A stretch of 64,000 nt of DNA. Source: an uncultured Sulfitobacter sp. (GTDB taxonomy: Bacteria > Pseudomonadota > Alphaproteobacteria > Rhodobacterales > Rhodobacteraceae). Location of the stretch: the NCBI RefSeq assembly GCF_947499945.1, contig NZ_CANMQD010000001.1, positions 1,881,001-1,945,000 of the forward strand. The letters are read 5' to 3'. Shown here one piece after another: positions 51,224-61,298 of this stretch. The translations under genes and the position numbers were made by a program. The notes beneath the pieces were generated by a model, which was given only the letters and a program-made list of their open reading frames with translations, was not told where the DNA came from and did no database searches. How positions within the stretch are numbered: position 1 is the first letter of the stretch; each line of letters opens with the position of its first letter.

Positions 51224-51922
51224 TTAGGTCACATTTTTGATCTCTGCGAGCACGTCACGAGCGGCCTTTGCAGGATCATCTGCACGCCAGATCGGGCGTC
51301 CGACAACAATGTGATCTGCCCCGTTTTCAATGGCTTGGGCAGGTGTAGTTACACGCTTTTGATCACCTAAAGCGGCCCCTGTAGGGCGCACACCGGGCGT
51401 CACGATTAGGCGACCAGCGGATTCGGGTTGTGCCCGGATGAGTGCGGCCTCTTGCGGAGAGGCGATGATACCATCTGCCCCTGCGTCAAATGCATGGAGT
51501 GCCCGAGCCACCACCAATTCGGGAATATCGCCAGCGCGGATCATGCTTGCATCCAGATCAGCACGATCAAGCGAGGTGAGGATGGTCACGCCGAGGATTT
51601 TGAGATCAGTGCCGGCGGCGCCTTCCTTGGCTGCGCGGACAACATGGGGATCGCCGTGAACGGTGAGGAAATCCAGATCAAACTGCGCCAAACCGCGCAC
51701 TGCTGCTTCTACGGTGGCACCGATGTCAAAGAGCTTCATGTCGAGAAAAATACGTTTGCCGTGCTCCTGCTTTAGCTCATTGGCGAGAGCGAGCCCGCCA
51801 CCTGTAAGCATACCCAGTCCGATTTTGTAGAAATTCACGGCATCACCGATTCGGCTGGCCATCTCCAATCCTGCGACAGCATTTGGAACATCGAGGGCGA
51901 CAATTAGGCGGTCATCGGACAT
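51224..51922 (-). CDS. pyrF: Orotidine 5'-phosphate decarboxylase
   Basis: 232 residues from the ATG at 51922 (a second ATG six codons upstream is less likely). Signatures: Ile-Val-Ala-Leu-Asp-Val (about 6-11), Phe-Leu-Asp-Met-Lys-Leu-Phe-Asp-Ile (about 60-68, the catalytic Lys/Asp set), Thr-Val-His-Gly and Gly-Val-Arg-Pro. Converts OMP to UMP in pyrimidine synthesis. It stands alone, with no other pyr genes; the gene upstream ends at the terminator at 51992. Confidence 0.97.
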   Translation of the reverse strand: MSDDRLIVALDVPNAVAGLEMASRIGDAVNFYKIGLGMLTGGGLALANELKQEHGKRIFLDMKLFDIGATVEAAVRGLAQFDLDFLTVHGDPHVVRAAKEGAAGTDLKILGVTILTSLDRADLDASMIRAGDIPELVVARALHAFDAGADGIIASPQEAALIRAQPESAGRLIVTPGVRPTGAALGDQKRVTTPAQAIENGADHIVVGRPIWRADDPAKAARDVLAEIKNVT

Positions 51923-51991
51923 AGAAATAAACTCCATCACATTTTAGGGCAAACGATTGGGGGCTTAGGGGATGGAAAGGTGAATGTATAT

Positions 51992-52025
51992 AAAAAAAGC
52001 CCGACCGCACGAAGGCAGGTCGGGC
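51992..52025 (-). terminator. Terminator of the small hypothetical gene
   Basis: Stem GCCCGACC (51999-52006) with GGTCGGGC (52018-52025); on the minus strand a run of seven T follows. It separates the gene at 52146 from pyrF. Confidence 0.9.
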
Positions 52026-52145
52026 ACAGTGATCACAGAGTGTGCAGGCAGGCAAACATCTGTGTTTTTGCACAGCCGCTGATTGCACGGGGACAGGTGT
52101 ACGGATCAGGTATTGGGCCAGCGCAAAGTCGAGTTAGAAAAAAAA

Positions 52146-52460
52146 CTACGCTGCTTTGTCGAGCGAGCCGAAACCCAACTGCGCCAGCCACGTGCGCGGG
52201 TCAAAGCGGGGGCGACCTGCGCGAACAGTGGCCATGTGATGGCGCATCTGGGAATACATTCCGGTGCCTGACGCGTTTGCACGCAGTGCTTGCGTCTTGA
52301 GACCTGATGCCGCGCGCTCAAAGCTCATAGTAATCGGCGCTTCGATGGAGCAGGGAAATGTCTTGGAATCTGTTTTTGTCTTAACTGTTGCCAGCGCCTC
52401 AAAAGACTGCGTGGCAGCGTTGTAGATAACTTGGCTCAAGTGTACTTGTGTATGTGTCAT
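52146..52460 (-). CDS. Small conserved-looking hypothetical protein
   Basis: 104 residues from the ATG at 52460. Basic, without signal peptide or membrane helix. The N-terminal half is predicted beta (Gln-Val-Ile-Tyr-Asn-Ala near residue 10, with a Phe-Pro-Cys-Ser-Ile-Glu-Ala strand), and the C-terminal half is Arg-rich ending with Leu-Gly-Phe-Gly-Ser-Leu-Asp-Lys-Ala-Ala. Good codon usage and its own terminator support it as a real gene. I recognise no family and give it no function. It is divergent from clpB across 381 bp. Confidence 0.7.
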   Translation of the reverse strand: MTHTQVHLSQVIYNAATQSFEALATVKTKTDSKTFPCSIEAPITMSFERAASGLKTQALRANASGTGMYSQMRHHMATVRAGRPRFDPRTWLAQLGFGSLDKAA

Positions 52461-52841
52461 TCTCGTATCCTCATGTGCTCCCATCATTTTGTGTGGAGCT
52501 TTTTTTTAAACCGCTAAAATGAATCTAAGCACTGCATTCAGAAATATAACTGGTAACAAGGCGATTGGTTTCTCCATGAGGTTCGAAAAATGCTATCCAT
52601 GATAAAAATGCATTAACAACAGATAGATATAGTAGGCTGAAATTAGCCTATTGGATGTCTTATGGTCTGGATATTGGTATTTGGCGAAGTTGGATTTGTT
52701 GTGATGTAGGATGAAATTGACCTGCTCTTGACCTTGATCAAATCAAATCTCTCCCCAAGTGCTGTATGTAAGGTCCGCGCCTAATGCATGCCGCCGAGCG
52801 GGTGCAGAAAATAGCGGACGCTTTTATAAAAGGAGACTACC
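52461..52841. other. 381-bp gap between the small hypothetical gene and clpB
   Basis: No coding region that I can support. It carries the clpB promoter (52733-52760), an AT-rich stretch at 52500-52700 and a weak copy-like match to the dispersed motif at 52505-52525 (TTTAAACCGCTAAAATGAAT). The left part must contain the promoter of the minus-strand gene. Confidence 0.6.
52733..52760 (+). promoter_or_regulatory. Heat-shock (sigma-32 type) promoter of clpB
   Basis: CTTGATC (52733-52739), a 13-base spacer, then CCCCAAGT (52753-52760). The E. coli sigma-32 consensus is CTTGAAA, 13-17 bases, CCCCATNT. Both elements and the spacing match well. It lies about 80 bases before the clpB start, consistent with heat-shock control of ClpB. 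Confidence 0.65.
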
Positions 52842-55457
52842 ATGGACCTGAGTAAGTTCACGGAACGGTCGCGCGGCTTTGTGCAGGCGGCCCAGACGAT
52901 TGCGACACGCGAAAGCCATCAACGGCTATCGCCTGAGCATATCCTCAAAGCATTGATGGATGACGAAGAAGGGTTGGCGAGCAACCTTATCTCTGCCTCT
53001 GGCGGGGATGCGAAGGCCGTTAAGCAAGCGGTTGATATCGCCCTTGGCAAGATGCCGAAAGTGACCGGCGATGCAGCCCAGACCTATCTGGATGGTGCGA
53101 CGACCCGTGTGCTGGCGGAGGCCGAGGCATTGGCCAAAAAAGCGGGTGACAGTTTTGTCCCTGTCGAGCGTATTTTGATGGCGTTGTGTATGACCAAATC
53201 CGGTGCAAAGACTGCGCTGGAAGCTGGAAAAGTGTCGGCCCAAGGGCTGAACACAGCGATCAACGACCTGCGTAAGGGGCGTACGGCAGACACGGCGAGC
53301 GCCGAAGACGGCTATGATGCGCTGAAGAAATATGCCCAAGACCTGACTGAGCGGGCGCGTGAGGGTAAGATTGACCCGATTATTGGCCGTGACGAGGAAA
53401 TTCGCCGCGCCATGCAGGTGTTGTCGCGCCGGACGAAGAACAATCCGGTTCTTATTGGTGAGCCGGGTGTGGGTAAGACCGCAATTGCCGAAGGCCTTGC
53501 GCTGCGTATTGTTGATGGTGACGTGCCAGAGAGCTTGCGTAACAAGCGCTTGATGGCGCTGGACATGGGTGCGCTGATCGCTGGTGCAAAATATCGCGGT
53601 GAATTCGAGGAGCGGCTTAAGGCAGTGTTGAATGAAGTGACGCAAGCCGCCGGCGAAGTGATCCTGTTCATTGACGAGATGCACACGCTGGTTGGTGCGG
53701 GTGCTGGTGATGGCGCGATGGACGCGGCCAACCTGATCAAGCCTGCGTTGGCGCGTGGTGAGTTGCACTGTATCGGTGCGACTACTCTGGATGAATACCG
53801 CAAGTACGTTGAAAAAGACGCGGCATTGGCGCGGCGCTTTCAGCCTGTGATGGTGTTGGAGCCGACGGTGGAGGATACGGTGAGTATTCTGCGCGGCATC
53901 AAGGAGAAGTACGAGTTACACCACGGTGTGCGGATTTCTGACAGTGCCTTGGTCGCGGCGGCAACACTGAGCCACCGCTATATTACGGACCGTTTTCTGC
54001 CTGACAAAGCCATCGACTTGATGGACGAGGCGGCGAGCCGTCTGCGGATGGAAGTGGACAGCAAGCCCGAAGAACTGGACGCGCTGGATCGCCAGATTTT
54101 GCAGCTTCAGATTGAGGAAGAGGCGCTCAAGGCTGAGGATGATCAGGCGAGTAAGGACCGTCTGGAGACACTTCAAAAAGACCTTGCTGGTTTGCAGGAA
54201 CGCAGTGGCGCGATGACTGCTGCATGGCAGGCAGAGCGTGACAAGCTGGCCGGTGCGCGTGACATCAAAGAGAAGCTGGACCGCGCGCGGGCCGATCTGG
54301 ACATCGCAAAGCGTGAAGGCAACCTCGCGAAAGCGGGTGAGCTTAGCTATGGTGTGATCCCGGATCTTGAGCGTGAACTACTTGAGGCGGAGAGCCGTGA
54401 GGACGGGATGATGGTCGAAGAGGCCGTTCGCCCTGACCAGATTGCCTCTGTCGTGGAGCGGTGGACGGGTATCCCTGCTGGCAAAATGCTTGAGGGGGAG
54501 CGCGACAAGCTGTTGCAGATGGAAGAGCAGTTGCATTCCCGTGTCATTGGTCAAGATCAGGCTGTTAAAGCTGTGGCCAATGCCGTGCGCCGCTCCCGTG
54601 CCGGGCTAAGTGACGAGGACCGCCCACTTGGGTCGTTCCTGTTCCTTGGACCTACAGGTGTAGGTAAAACCGAGCTGACCAAAGCGCTGGCCGAGTTTAT
54701 GTTTGACGATGACAGTGCGATGGTGCGTATCGATATGTCGGAGTTTATGGAGAAGCATGCCGTATCCCGTCTGATTGGTGCTCCTCCCGGCTATGTCGGC
54801 TATGACGAGGGTGGTGTACTGACCGAAGCTGTGCGTCGCCGCCCCTATCAGGTGGTGCTGTTTGACGAGGTCGAGAAGGCGCACCCCGATGTATTCAACG
54901 TTCTGTTGCAGGTGTTGGATGATGGTGTGCTGACTGACGGTCAGGGCCGAACGGTGGATTTTAAGCAAACGCTAATTATCCTGACGTCTAACTTGGGTGC
55001 GCAATCCTTGAGCACTGCGCCCGAGGGCAGCGATATGGCTGATGCCAAGCGTGATGTGATGGATGCGGTGCGGGCACATTTTCGCCCCGAGTTCCTGAAC
55101 CGTCTGGACGAGACGATCATCTTTGACCGTCTTAACCGTGAGAACATGGATGGCATTGTGACGATTCAGATGGCGCGGCTGCTCAAACGGTTGGCGGCAC
55201 GCAAGATCGATTTGCAGCTGGACGATGGCGCACGCAAATGGCTTGCCGATGAGGGGTATGACCCAGTGTTTGGTGCGCGGCCGCTCAAGCGGGTAATTCA
55301 GTCTGCCTTGCAGAACCCATTGGCGGAGATGCTTCTTGCGGGGGATGTGACCGACGGGGATACGATCCCCGTGAGTGCGGGGGCTGATGGGTTGATCATC
55401 GGCGACCGTATCGCGGCGCGTAACAAGCCCAAACCGAATGATGCGACAGTGCATTAA
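52842..55457 (+). CDS. clpB: Disaggregase ClpB (Hsp100)
   Basis: 871 residues, the usual ClpB length. N domain about 1-145, first AAA module with Walker A Gly-Glu-Pro-Gly-Val-Gly-Lys-Thr (about 206-213), a coiled-coil M domain (about 395-530) rich in Glu/Lys/Arg, second AAA module with Walker A Gly-Pro-Thr-Gly-Val-Gly-Lys-Thr (about 602-609) and Val-Leu-Phe-Asp-Glu Walker B. The hexamer pulls aggregated proteins apart together with DnaK. AGGAG site before the ATG; heat-shock-type promoter at 52733. Ends in a standard terminator. Confidence 0.98.
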   Translation: MDLSKFTERSRGFVQAAQTIATRESHQRLSPEHILKALMDDEEGLASNLISASGGDAKAVKQAVDIALGKMPKVTGDAAQTYLDGATTRVLAEAEALAKKAGDSFVPVERILMALCMTKSGAKTALEAGKVSAQGLNTAINDLRKGRTADTASAEDGYDALKKYAQDLTERAREGKIDPIIGRDEEIRRAMQVLSRRTKNNPVLIGEPGVGKTAIAEGLALRIVDGDVPESLRNKRLMALDMGALIAGAKYRGEFEERLKAVLNEVTQAAGEVILFIDEMHTLVGAGAGDGAMDAANLIKPALARGELHCIGATTLDEYRKYVEKDAALARRFQPVMVLEPTVEDTVSILRGIKEKYELHHGVRISDSALVAAATLSHRYITDRFLPDKAIDLMDEAASRLRMEVDSKPEELDALDRQILQLQIEEEALKAEDDQASKDRLETLQKDLAGLQERSGAMTAAWQAERDKLAGARDIKEKLDRARADLDIAKREGNLAKAGELSYGVIPDLERELLEAESREDGMMVEEAVRPDQIASVVERWTGIPAGKMLEGERDKLLQMEEQLHSRVIGQDQAVKAVANAVRRSRAGLSDEDRPLGSFLFLGPTGVGKTELTKALAEFMFDDDSAMVRIDMSEFMEKHAVSRLIGAPPGYVGYDEGGVLTEAVRRRPYQVVLFDEVEKAHPDVFNVLLQVLDDGVLTDGQGRTVDFKQTLIILTSNLGAQSLSTAPEGSDMADAKRDVMDAVRAHFRPEFLNRLDETIIFDRLNRENMDGIVTIQMARLLKRLAARKIDLQLDDGARKWLADEGYDPVFGARPLKRVIQSALQNPLAEMLLAGDVTDGDTIPVSAGADGLIIGDRIAARNKPKPNDATVH

Positions 55458-55470
55458 CAACAATGGGAAA

Positions 55471-55498
55471 GGCCGGAGCGATTGCTTCGGCCTTTTTT
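55471..55498 (+). terminator. Terminator of clpB
   Basis: GGCCGGAGC (55471-55479) pairs with GCTTCGGCC (one G-T) around GATT-type loop bases, then six T. The stem is almost the same as the msrP-msrQ intercistronic hairpin at 62228. Confidence 0.92.
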
Positions 55499-55543
55499 AG
55501 TACTGCGCGTTTTGCTGATGGGTGATGTTTTGTGCGCTAAAGT

Positions 55544-56386
55544 CTAATCAGTTTTCTCGAACGCTGCGAAAGCATCAGCAAAGTCTGGATGCCAACGAGA
55601 GAGTGGCGGACGGTTTTCCAGTATGTCACCTAAGGCCCAAGCAATTCTTTTGTGATCAATTTCTGATGAAACATCGTTGTCAGGGCAAAGGATATAAAAG
55701 TCACCTGCGGCCATGCGGGCGATAAAATAGTCGATTGCTTCTTCGCTGGTCCATGCAGCCGCAGGTTTTTCGGGCATAAAACGTTGGATCATGCCCGTAT
55801 AGGTGAACCCCGGCACAAAAAGATGTGCTGAGATCGGTGCGCCTGCCTGAACCAGATCATGGGCCAGCATTTCGGTCATAACTTTTACCCCTGCCTTACT
55901 CACGTTATAGCCCGGATTTCCGGGGGGCGTTGTAATCCCTTGTTTTGACCCTGTGCTCACGACCACTGCAGGACGATTGGCGGCGATCATACGCGGGACA
56001 AATGCGTGGATACCGTTCATCACGCCGAAAAGATTGACCTCGATATTTCTGCGCCAGTTATCCGCCTTTTCCCAACTGCCTGTTGGCATGCCGATGCCTG
56101 CGTTGTTCATCAGTACGGCCACTTCGCCAGCGGCAAATGATTGATCGGCCAGATCGGCAACAGCATCCGCATCACTGACATCCGTTGGAACGGCAAGGAC
56201 GGTTGCGCCGTCACCAGCAGCCTTGCGCACTTGTGCGGCAGCGCTCTCCAGCGCGTCGCCTGCGAGATCGGCGAGGACAACGCCAAGGCCCGCCTGCGCG
56301 AAACGCATTGCAGCGGCCAGCCCTACACCGCTGGCAGAGCCTGTGACAACTGCGAGGCCACCTTGTTTTACGGCTTCATTATACAT
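55544..56386 (-). CDS. SDR family oxidoreductase
   Basis: 280 residues. Nucleotide site Gly-Ser-Ala-Ser-Gly-Val-Gly (about 16-22), Asn-Asn-Ala-Gly-Ile-Gly, catalytic Ser (Ser-Thr-Gly-Ser-Lys) and Tyr-x3-Lys (Tyr-Asn-Val-Ser-Lys, about 160-164). An NAD(P)-dependent dehydrogenase of unknown substrate. It follows a second SDR gene on the same strand after a 54-bp gap, so the two are probably co-transcribed and controlled by the divergent AraC-type gene. Confidence 0.9.
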   Translation of the reverse strand: MYNEAVKQGGLAVVTGSASGVGLAAAMRFAQAGLGVVLADLAGDALESAAAQVRKAAGDGATVLAVPTDVSDADAVADLADQSFAAGEVAVLMNNAGIGMPTGSWEKADNWRRNIEVNLFGVMNGIHAFVPRMIAANRPAVVVSTGSKQGITTPPGNPGYNVSKAGVKVMTEMLAHDLVQAGAPISAHLFVPGFTYTGMIQRFMPEKPAAAWTSEEAIDYFIARMAAGDFYILCPDNDVSSEIDHKRIAWALGDILENRPPLSRWHPDFADAFAAFEKTD

Positions 56387-56440
56387 CTTTGGTTCTCCCT
56401 ATGGGTGCTGGTCCAGTCTGGCATCAGCAGTTTTGCATTG

Positions 56441-57361
56441 CTAGCCTGCCGCACTCAGTTTGGCACGTAGGCGGTTGACCAGCAGATCGCTTTGCAGGAT
56501 TTCATCTTTCATATTCAGAAGCTCGGACACGTCCCAGTTGGCGCTGAGATACCGGCCCTTGGCCCAGTCTGCCTTGCCGGAGCAGACCCAAACGGCAAAA
56601 CAAGCGGCCAGATCGGGGCTGTCGACGAGATACTCTTGCATCGCCTCGGGCATGTTCAGGCCAAGGTCGGTTGCAACGCCGCCCGGGTGGATGGCAACGC
56701 ATTTGATCCCATCATCGCCATGATCGCTTTGGACAAACTCGCACAGGCGGTTGATCGCGTGTTTCGAGGTTTGATAGTCTGACGCGCCGGGCATCAGGAC
56801 CTGTGCACCAATGGAGGAAAGCAGAATCAGATGCCCGCCGCTTTTGCCCTCGGCGGCGTGCTTTTTAGCGCTTTTAATCAGGTGGGGCAGAGTGAAGCGG
56901 ATCACGTGATAGCTGCCTTGCAGGTTTACCTCCCAATTGCGCCACCATCCCGCGGGGTCGCTTTCGCCAATCTTGACCCAAGGGCCCAGATAGCCTGCGT
57001 TTGCATCTGCCGCATCAATACCGCCAAATTTGGCCACACAATCCGCCACTGACGCCTCAACCTCGGCTGCGATTGTGACGTCACATATCGAATAGCTGCA
57101 TCGGGTGTCCGGGTTGGCCGCATGTACCAAGGCTTGGGTCTCCTTAAGAGAACCTTCGGTCCTTGCGGTGATATAGACAGCCTTTGCGCCAGCCTCGGCG
57201 AAGGCGATGGCGGTGGCCTGACCAATGCCGCGCGATGCGCCCGCGATAAAGATAACCTTTTCTGCAGCGCTGTTTTTCAGGGCTGAGTTTGTGTCGATTG
57301 CCGCATAGCGGTCATGGCGGGCGGTAAGGTCAAGAAACTGGGATTGAATAGACGACATCAT
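56441..57361 (-). CDS. SDR family oxidoreductase (longer type)
   Basis: 306 residues from the ATG at 57361, preceded by an AAGGA site; the TTG at 57379 is less likely. Nucleotide site Gly-Ala-Ser-Arg-Gly-Ile-Gly (about 41-47) after an N-terminal extension of about 35 residues, Asn-Ala-Gly-Tyr-Leu (replacing Asn-Asn-Ala-Gly), catalytic Ser (Leu-Ser-Ser-Ile-Gly) and Tyr-x3-Lys (Tyr-Gln-Thr-Ser-Lys). Substrate unknown. Second gene of a presumed two-gene operon. Confidence 0.88.
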   Translation of the reverse strand: MMSSIQSQFLDLTARHDRYAAIDTNSALKNSAAEKVIFIAGASRGIGQATAIAFAEAGAKAVYITARTEGSLKETQALVHAANPDTRCSYSICDVTIAAEVEASVADCVAKFGGIDAADANAGYLGPWVKIGESDPAGWWRNWEVNLQGSYHVIRFTLPHLIKSAKKHAAEGKSGGHLILLSSIGAQVLMPGASDYQTSKHAINRLCEFVQSDHGDDGIKCVAIHPGGVATDLGLNMPEAMQEYLVDSPDLAACFAVWVCSGKADWAKGRYLSANWDVSELLNMKDEILQSDLLVNRLRAKLSAAG

Positions 57362-57514
57362 TTTTTCCTTAAGGGACAAGCATAATGATAGCTTGGCAGC
57401 TCATTTTTTGCCTGTCACATCCTGTGCAATACCTGCCCAATCCTCCAAATTGATTCAGGCGCTTCTATGCCTGACCGCAAATATCGATAAGGTGTAATCT
57501 GTTAGGAGAACGAC

Positions 57515-58381
57515 ATGCACCTTGAGCGATTGACGGAATTGGTCGCAGGATTTTCCGATGAAAAGGCTCAGAATATCCAGATATTGCCACACCTCTCCCT
57601 ATATCAGCGTGGAAATGTCAGCGATTTCGAAGCAGTAATTTACGAGCCGCTCATCTGCCTGATCCTTCAGGGCAGCAAAGAGACAAACGTGGGTAACCAG
57701 TATGCAAACCTATCAGTTGGTGATGCCTTGCTTGTTACTCACGACCTGCCCGTTGTGTCGCGGATAACCCAAGCGACGGCGCAGATGCCTTATGTCGCGC
57801 TGATTCTATCGTTGAATATGAAAGATGTGCGGAGCCTTTATGCGCAGGTCGCGGATGGGCCTGAGGCGGGTGCACACACTAGGCCACTTTCATGTGCGCC
57901 AGCTGATCCCGCATGGCTTGCACCGCTGGTGAGGTATATGGAACTGGCGGATAATCCACGCGATGCAACTGTCCTTGGGCCGTCTACTGTGCGTGAAATT
58001 CATTACCGCCTGCTGCTCTCCCCGATCGGGCTGATGCTGCGGTCTCTGCTTGTGGCTGACAGTCACGGCAGTCGGATTGGGAAAGCAATTCAAAAATTGC
58101 GCGCAGAATTTCGCCATCAGGTGGCCGTGTCCGACCTCGCACATGTCGCGGGGATGAGCGTGTCATCGTTTCACAAACACTTTAAATCCGTGACAGGGGT
58201 CACGCCATTGCAGTATCAAAAGGATATGAAGCTGATAGAAGCGCGTACCTTGTTGGTCGGACACGGCGCCACAGTTTCTAAGGCCGCTTATGCAGTCGGA
58301 TATGAAAGCCCGACGCATTTTAGCAGAGACTATAAACGCAAATTCGGACTCGCCCCCAGTCGCGACAGGCTCACAGCCTAG
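57515..58381 (+). CDS. AraC family transcriptional regulator
   Basis: 288 residues. N-terminal AraC_N-type ligand domain (about 20-150, with Tyr-Glu-Pro-Leu-Ile-Cys-Leu-Ile-Leu-Gln-Gly) and a C-terminal double helix-turn-helix (about 195-285) with Met-Ser-Val-Ser-Ser-Phe-His-Lys-His-Phe-Lys and Val-Gly-Tyr-Glu-Ser-Pro-Thr-His-Phe-Ser-Arg. Divergent from the two SDR genes with a 153-bp gap that would hold its binding sites. It therefore probably activates them in response to a small aldehyde, ketone or alcohol, which is inference from gene order. Confidence 0.92.
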   Translation: MHLERLTELVAGFSDEKAQNIQILPHLSLYQRGNVSDFEAVIYEPLICLILQGSKETNVGNQYANLSVGDALLVTHDLPVVSRITQATAQMPYVALILSLNMKDVRSLYAQVADGPEAGAHTRPLSCAPADPAWLAPLVRYMELADNPRDATVLGPSTVREIHYRLLLSPIGLMLRSLLVADSHGSRIGKAIQKLRAEFRHQVAVSDLAHVAGMSVSSFHKHFKSVTGVTPLQYQKDMKLIEARTLLVGHGATVSKAAYAVGYESPTHFSRDYKRKFGLAPSRDRLTA

Positions 58382-59760
58382 GCCAATAACAAGATAGCCG
58401 CGTATTTTTTAAGTTCCGCCAAAGTTATCCGCAACTGCTGTGCAATTTGTGTGGGCGTTGCAATCAGCGTATGAGAGTCGCTGACTCGCACACAGCGATG
58501 ATTGAGGAGTAGTTGGCGCAGTTGACTGATGCCGCAGGGATGAACAGCAGCCCTACAGATTTGTCATTTGTTACAGACGGGATGCTGGTCAGCGGAAAGG
58601 TCAGTCGCCTTTGGGCGATCCTTGGCGGGGGCAACATATCGCACACGGCCACTTTGATCTGAGAGAGGCCGCCCGACTGACTTTCTTTGGTGCATATGAT
58701 GCTGTGGAAAGCCGTGCCGTGTGCGAGAATACCGACCTGCAGTTGGAACCGCACAAACAGCTTTGGTTCCGTGATCCGCTTGCAGATACACATTGAACTG
58801 GGTGCAAACGATTGGCTTTATGAAGCTTACTCTAGATCAACTCTAAGTAGGCTATTGGAGTCGTTTCGTGCGTGGTCATGAATCATGTGAGATTTTACAA
58901 GGGTGACCCCTGTGGTCTTTCCGAAGTGGTGTTTGGCTGGGACAATTATTCAGAATTGCTCTAGCCGTTTTTTTGCGCCGTCTCCATCTGCTGCTCGGCC
59001 TTAGGTGTTGTCGATGGTCAGCCTTAATTGCATGGCCGCGATCAATTGTCCTTTAAAGGTCAACGAAATCCGGAATATTGTGATTTTCGGTACGGTTAGT
59101 CGGGCCCTTGAAGGTCAAAAAACTTGGCGAGAGTCATGCTAAAATGATAGTGATGCGGTGGATGTTATTGCTGGAAAAGGGGCAAGTTCTTTCAAAAAGG
59201 GTAACCGCCAAAATCACTACAGGTCGAAATTAACCTGACAGCGGAGGCCCATGACCTGTAGAAAAGATCTGGATTGGTGCATGCTAACGCTACAGGCTTC
59301 TCGCTATTGAACCTGTACTGTGATGAGCAGACGCCCATTGAAGATGATCCTGCTTTTCGGCGATGTTGCAGAGGGTTTCTTACGTTCGGTACGGGATTCT
59401 GAACAACACGTCTTTTTAACATAGTTCTTTACCATGATCGGGCGGTCACATCGGAAACTATCCTGGCCGCGTTGTAACCTCGACACCTTGTATTCTGTCA
59501 TAATCATCTTTGGCTTGGTGCTGTCCAAAGTTCAGACCCCGTTGTGCCTCCTCAGGAGTGCTCAGAAGACAAAGAATATTTTTCTGCTACAGTCTCTTCG
59601 GCCAATGGAACGCTCGGCTTTGCGAATGTAGATGGTTCGGGTCACCATATTATTGATCTTGATGATGTCAGAGGTGACAATCAAGCCGATCTTTTGAGTT
59701 TGTCTGATGATTGCAACGCCGATGTTTGGTATTGATCGCAAGCAAGATACACTAGGCCTG
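58382..59760. pseudogene. Degenerate gene-free region with broken reading frames
   Basis: About 1.4 kb with no intact gene. An ATG at 58498 opens a frame interrupted by TAG at 58510. It then reads on (Leu-Thr-Asp-Ala-Ala-Gly-Met ... Val-Thr-Asp-Gly-Met-Leu-Val-Ser-Gly) to a TGA near 58650. Reading continues in the next frame with Phe-Asp-Leu-Arg-Glu-Ala-Ala and Phe-Phe-Gly-Ala-Tyr-Asp-Ala-Val-Glu-Ser to about 58796. A second fragment at 59530-59735 ends in Asp-Val-Trp-Tyr. Frames are broken, so I read these as decayed genes; I cannot name the parents. Longer minus-strand frames here look like shadows. Confidence 0.5.
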
Positions 59761-59770
59761 ATAGCGAACG

Positions 59771-59808
59771 AAAAAGCCCGCCGACGGGGGAGTGTCGGCG
59801 GGCTTCTC
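59771..59808 (-). terminator. Terminator of the fasciclin gene
   Basis: Perfect 10-bp stem GCCCGCCGAC (59776-59785) with GTCGGCGGGC (59794-59803); on the minus strand five T follow. Confidence 0.92.
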
Positions 59809-59832
59809 GGTTTCTAAATCTCTGGGGGAGAT

Positions 59833-60315
59833 TTAGGAGTTGGGCATGATCACCGCGTCGATGACGTGGATTACGCCATTTGTAGCTTCGATATCGGCGG
59901 CGGTTACGTTTGCGCCATCTACCATTACGCCGTTGTCGAGATCGATCATTACGGTGTCGCCGTTCACTGTGGCGGCTTCCATGTCATCGGTGAGGTCTGT
60001 GGACATCACTTTGCCTGCGATCACGTGGTATGTGAGGATGCCCGCCAGCGTCTCTTTGTTCTCTGGCTTGAGCAGGTCCTCGACTGTGCCTTCTGGCAGC
60101 GCTGCGAATGCGGCGTCTGTCGGAGCGAAGATTGTGAACGGGCCTTCGCCTTTCAGTGTCTCGACTAGACCTGCGGCTTCTGCTGCGGCCAGAAGTGTGC
60201 CGAAGTCACCAGCGGCTGCTGCTGTGTCGACGATGTCTTTTGCGTGACCTGCTGCAAAAGCAGATGTTGTCATTGCGATTGCTGCGGCGGCGGAGAGAAG
60301 TGTTTTACGAAACAT
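59833..60315 (-). CDS. Secreted fasciclin (FAS1) domain protein
   Basis: 160 residues. Sec signal peptide about 1-22 (cleavage after Ala-Phe-Ala), followed by one FAS1 domain with the conserved [10 protein letters not shown] and Leu-Thr-Tyr-His-Val-Ile segments and a final His-Val-Ile-Asp-Ala-Val. FAS1 proteins mediate adhesion or carry small ligands and are common, highly expressed secreted proteins in Roseobacter-group bacteria. Monocistronic, closed by the terminator at 59771. Confidence 0.94.
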   Translation of the reverse strand: MFRKTLLSAAAAIAMTTSAFAAGHAKDIVDTAAAAGDFGTLLAAAEAAGLVETLKGEGPFTIFAPTDAAFAALPEGTVEDLLKPENKETLAGILTYHVIAGKVMSTDLTDDMEAATVNGDTVMIDLDNGVMVDGANVTAADIEATNGVIHVIDAVIMPNS

Positions 60316-60553
60316 GGTGTAATCCTTATCTTGGTTAGCAATGCGTTTGTTAGCATCGGAAGTGATACGCCACAGATCGTGTTTGGTTCAGATAAAGCGC
60401 CAAGTATATTTCCTTGACCCCAAAGGGGTATGCACTACCGCTGAAATTTGAGCGATATCCGGCCAAGTATTTGTGATAGTGGCAAAATATTGCGTATTTT
60501 TTGAATGTATCTGCGACATTTCATCCCGAAGCCTTGCCGTGTAGGATGCGGGA

Positions 60554-61195
60554 ATGAATAGACCTGACAAAGTGCTTTTTGATTGCGATGGTGTGCTGGT
60601 AGACAGTGAGCCGACTACAAACCGTGTTCTGCGCGATGATTTGGCGCGGCGGGGGCTGGACCTGCCGCAAAGCCGTATTGAAACGCTGTTTGTCGGTGGA
60701 ACGATGCAAGGTGTGATGGATCAATCGCTCAGCATGGGCGCGTGCCTGCCCGATGATTGGCTTGATTATATATATGCCGAGATATTTACCGCCCTTGAGA
60801 TTGAGTGTGTGCCCGTGGCGGGGATTGAGGTCGTGCTTGATGCGCTGGACGGCGCGGGCATTCCCTATGCAGTTGCCTCAAACGGGCCTGTGGCCAAAAT
60901 GGATGTCACCCTGCGCTGCACGGGCCTGTGGTCGCGTTTTTCGGGACACGTATATAGTGCGCATGATTGTGCGGCATCCAAGCCTGCGCCTGATGTATAT
61001 CTTAAGGCGGCGGGCGAAGTGACGCCTGAGCGCTGTGTTGTTGTGGAGGATACAGCCACAGGTGCGCGGGCAGGGCAGGCGGCGGGGATGGCGGTATATG
61101 GCTTTGCTCGCGGTGGACCGCGAGAGAAACTTGCGCCCCATTGTGCCGCGATCTTTGATGATATGAGCGAGCTGCTGGACCTTTTGGGTCTGTAG
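60554..61195 (+). CDS. HAD superfamily phosphatase
   Basis: 213 residues, HAD-IA type. Motif I Phe-Asp-Cys-Asp-Gly-Val-Leu-Val-Asp-Ser-Glu (Asp10, Asp12), motif II Ala-Ser-Asn-Gly, the lysine of Ser-Lys-Pro-Ala-Pro-Asp and the motif IV Val-Glu-Asp-Thr region are all present. A cap domain lies between motifs I and II. Likely phosphatase of a small phosphate ester such as a sugar phosphate or phosphoglycolate; the substrate is not determined by sequence. Codes alone upstream of msrP with a 103-bp gap. Confidence 0.9.
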   Translation: MNRPDKVLFDCDGVLVDSEPTTNRVLRDDLARRGLDLPQSRIETLFVGGTMQGVMDQSLSMGACLPDDWLDYIYAEIFTALEIECVPVAGIEVVLDALDGAGIPYAVASNGPVAKMDVTLRCTGLWSRFSGHVYSAHDCAASKPAPDVYLKAAGEVTPERCVVVEDTATGARAGQAAGMAVYGFARGGPREKLAPHCAAIFDDMSELLDLLGL

Positions 61196-61298
61196 CATCC
61201 TATGACATTCGGGTGTGAAACCTGAAATGTTACAACAAAAGGTTTGGTGCTTTGCCGCTCTGACCCTACCTAGACTGTAACAGTTAGGGAGATACCTC

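Noticed and set aside
52505..52525. TTTAAACCGCTAAAATGAAT-like sixth copy of the dispersed motif
   Set aside because: Too many mismatches to the consensus and in an AT-rich stretch where such matches arise by chance.
58464..58793. A 109-codon minus-strand frame in the degenerate region
   Set aside because: It overlaps plus-strand fragments with more protein-like content, and has no ribosome site or recognisable features.
61276..61286. ACTGTAACAGT palindrome before the msrP ribosome site
   Set aside because: Perfect but only 11 bases, single occurrence, and it overlaps the leader region; not enough to call an operator.
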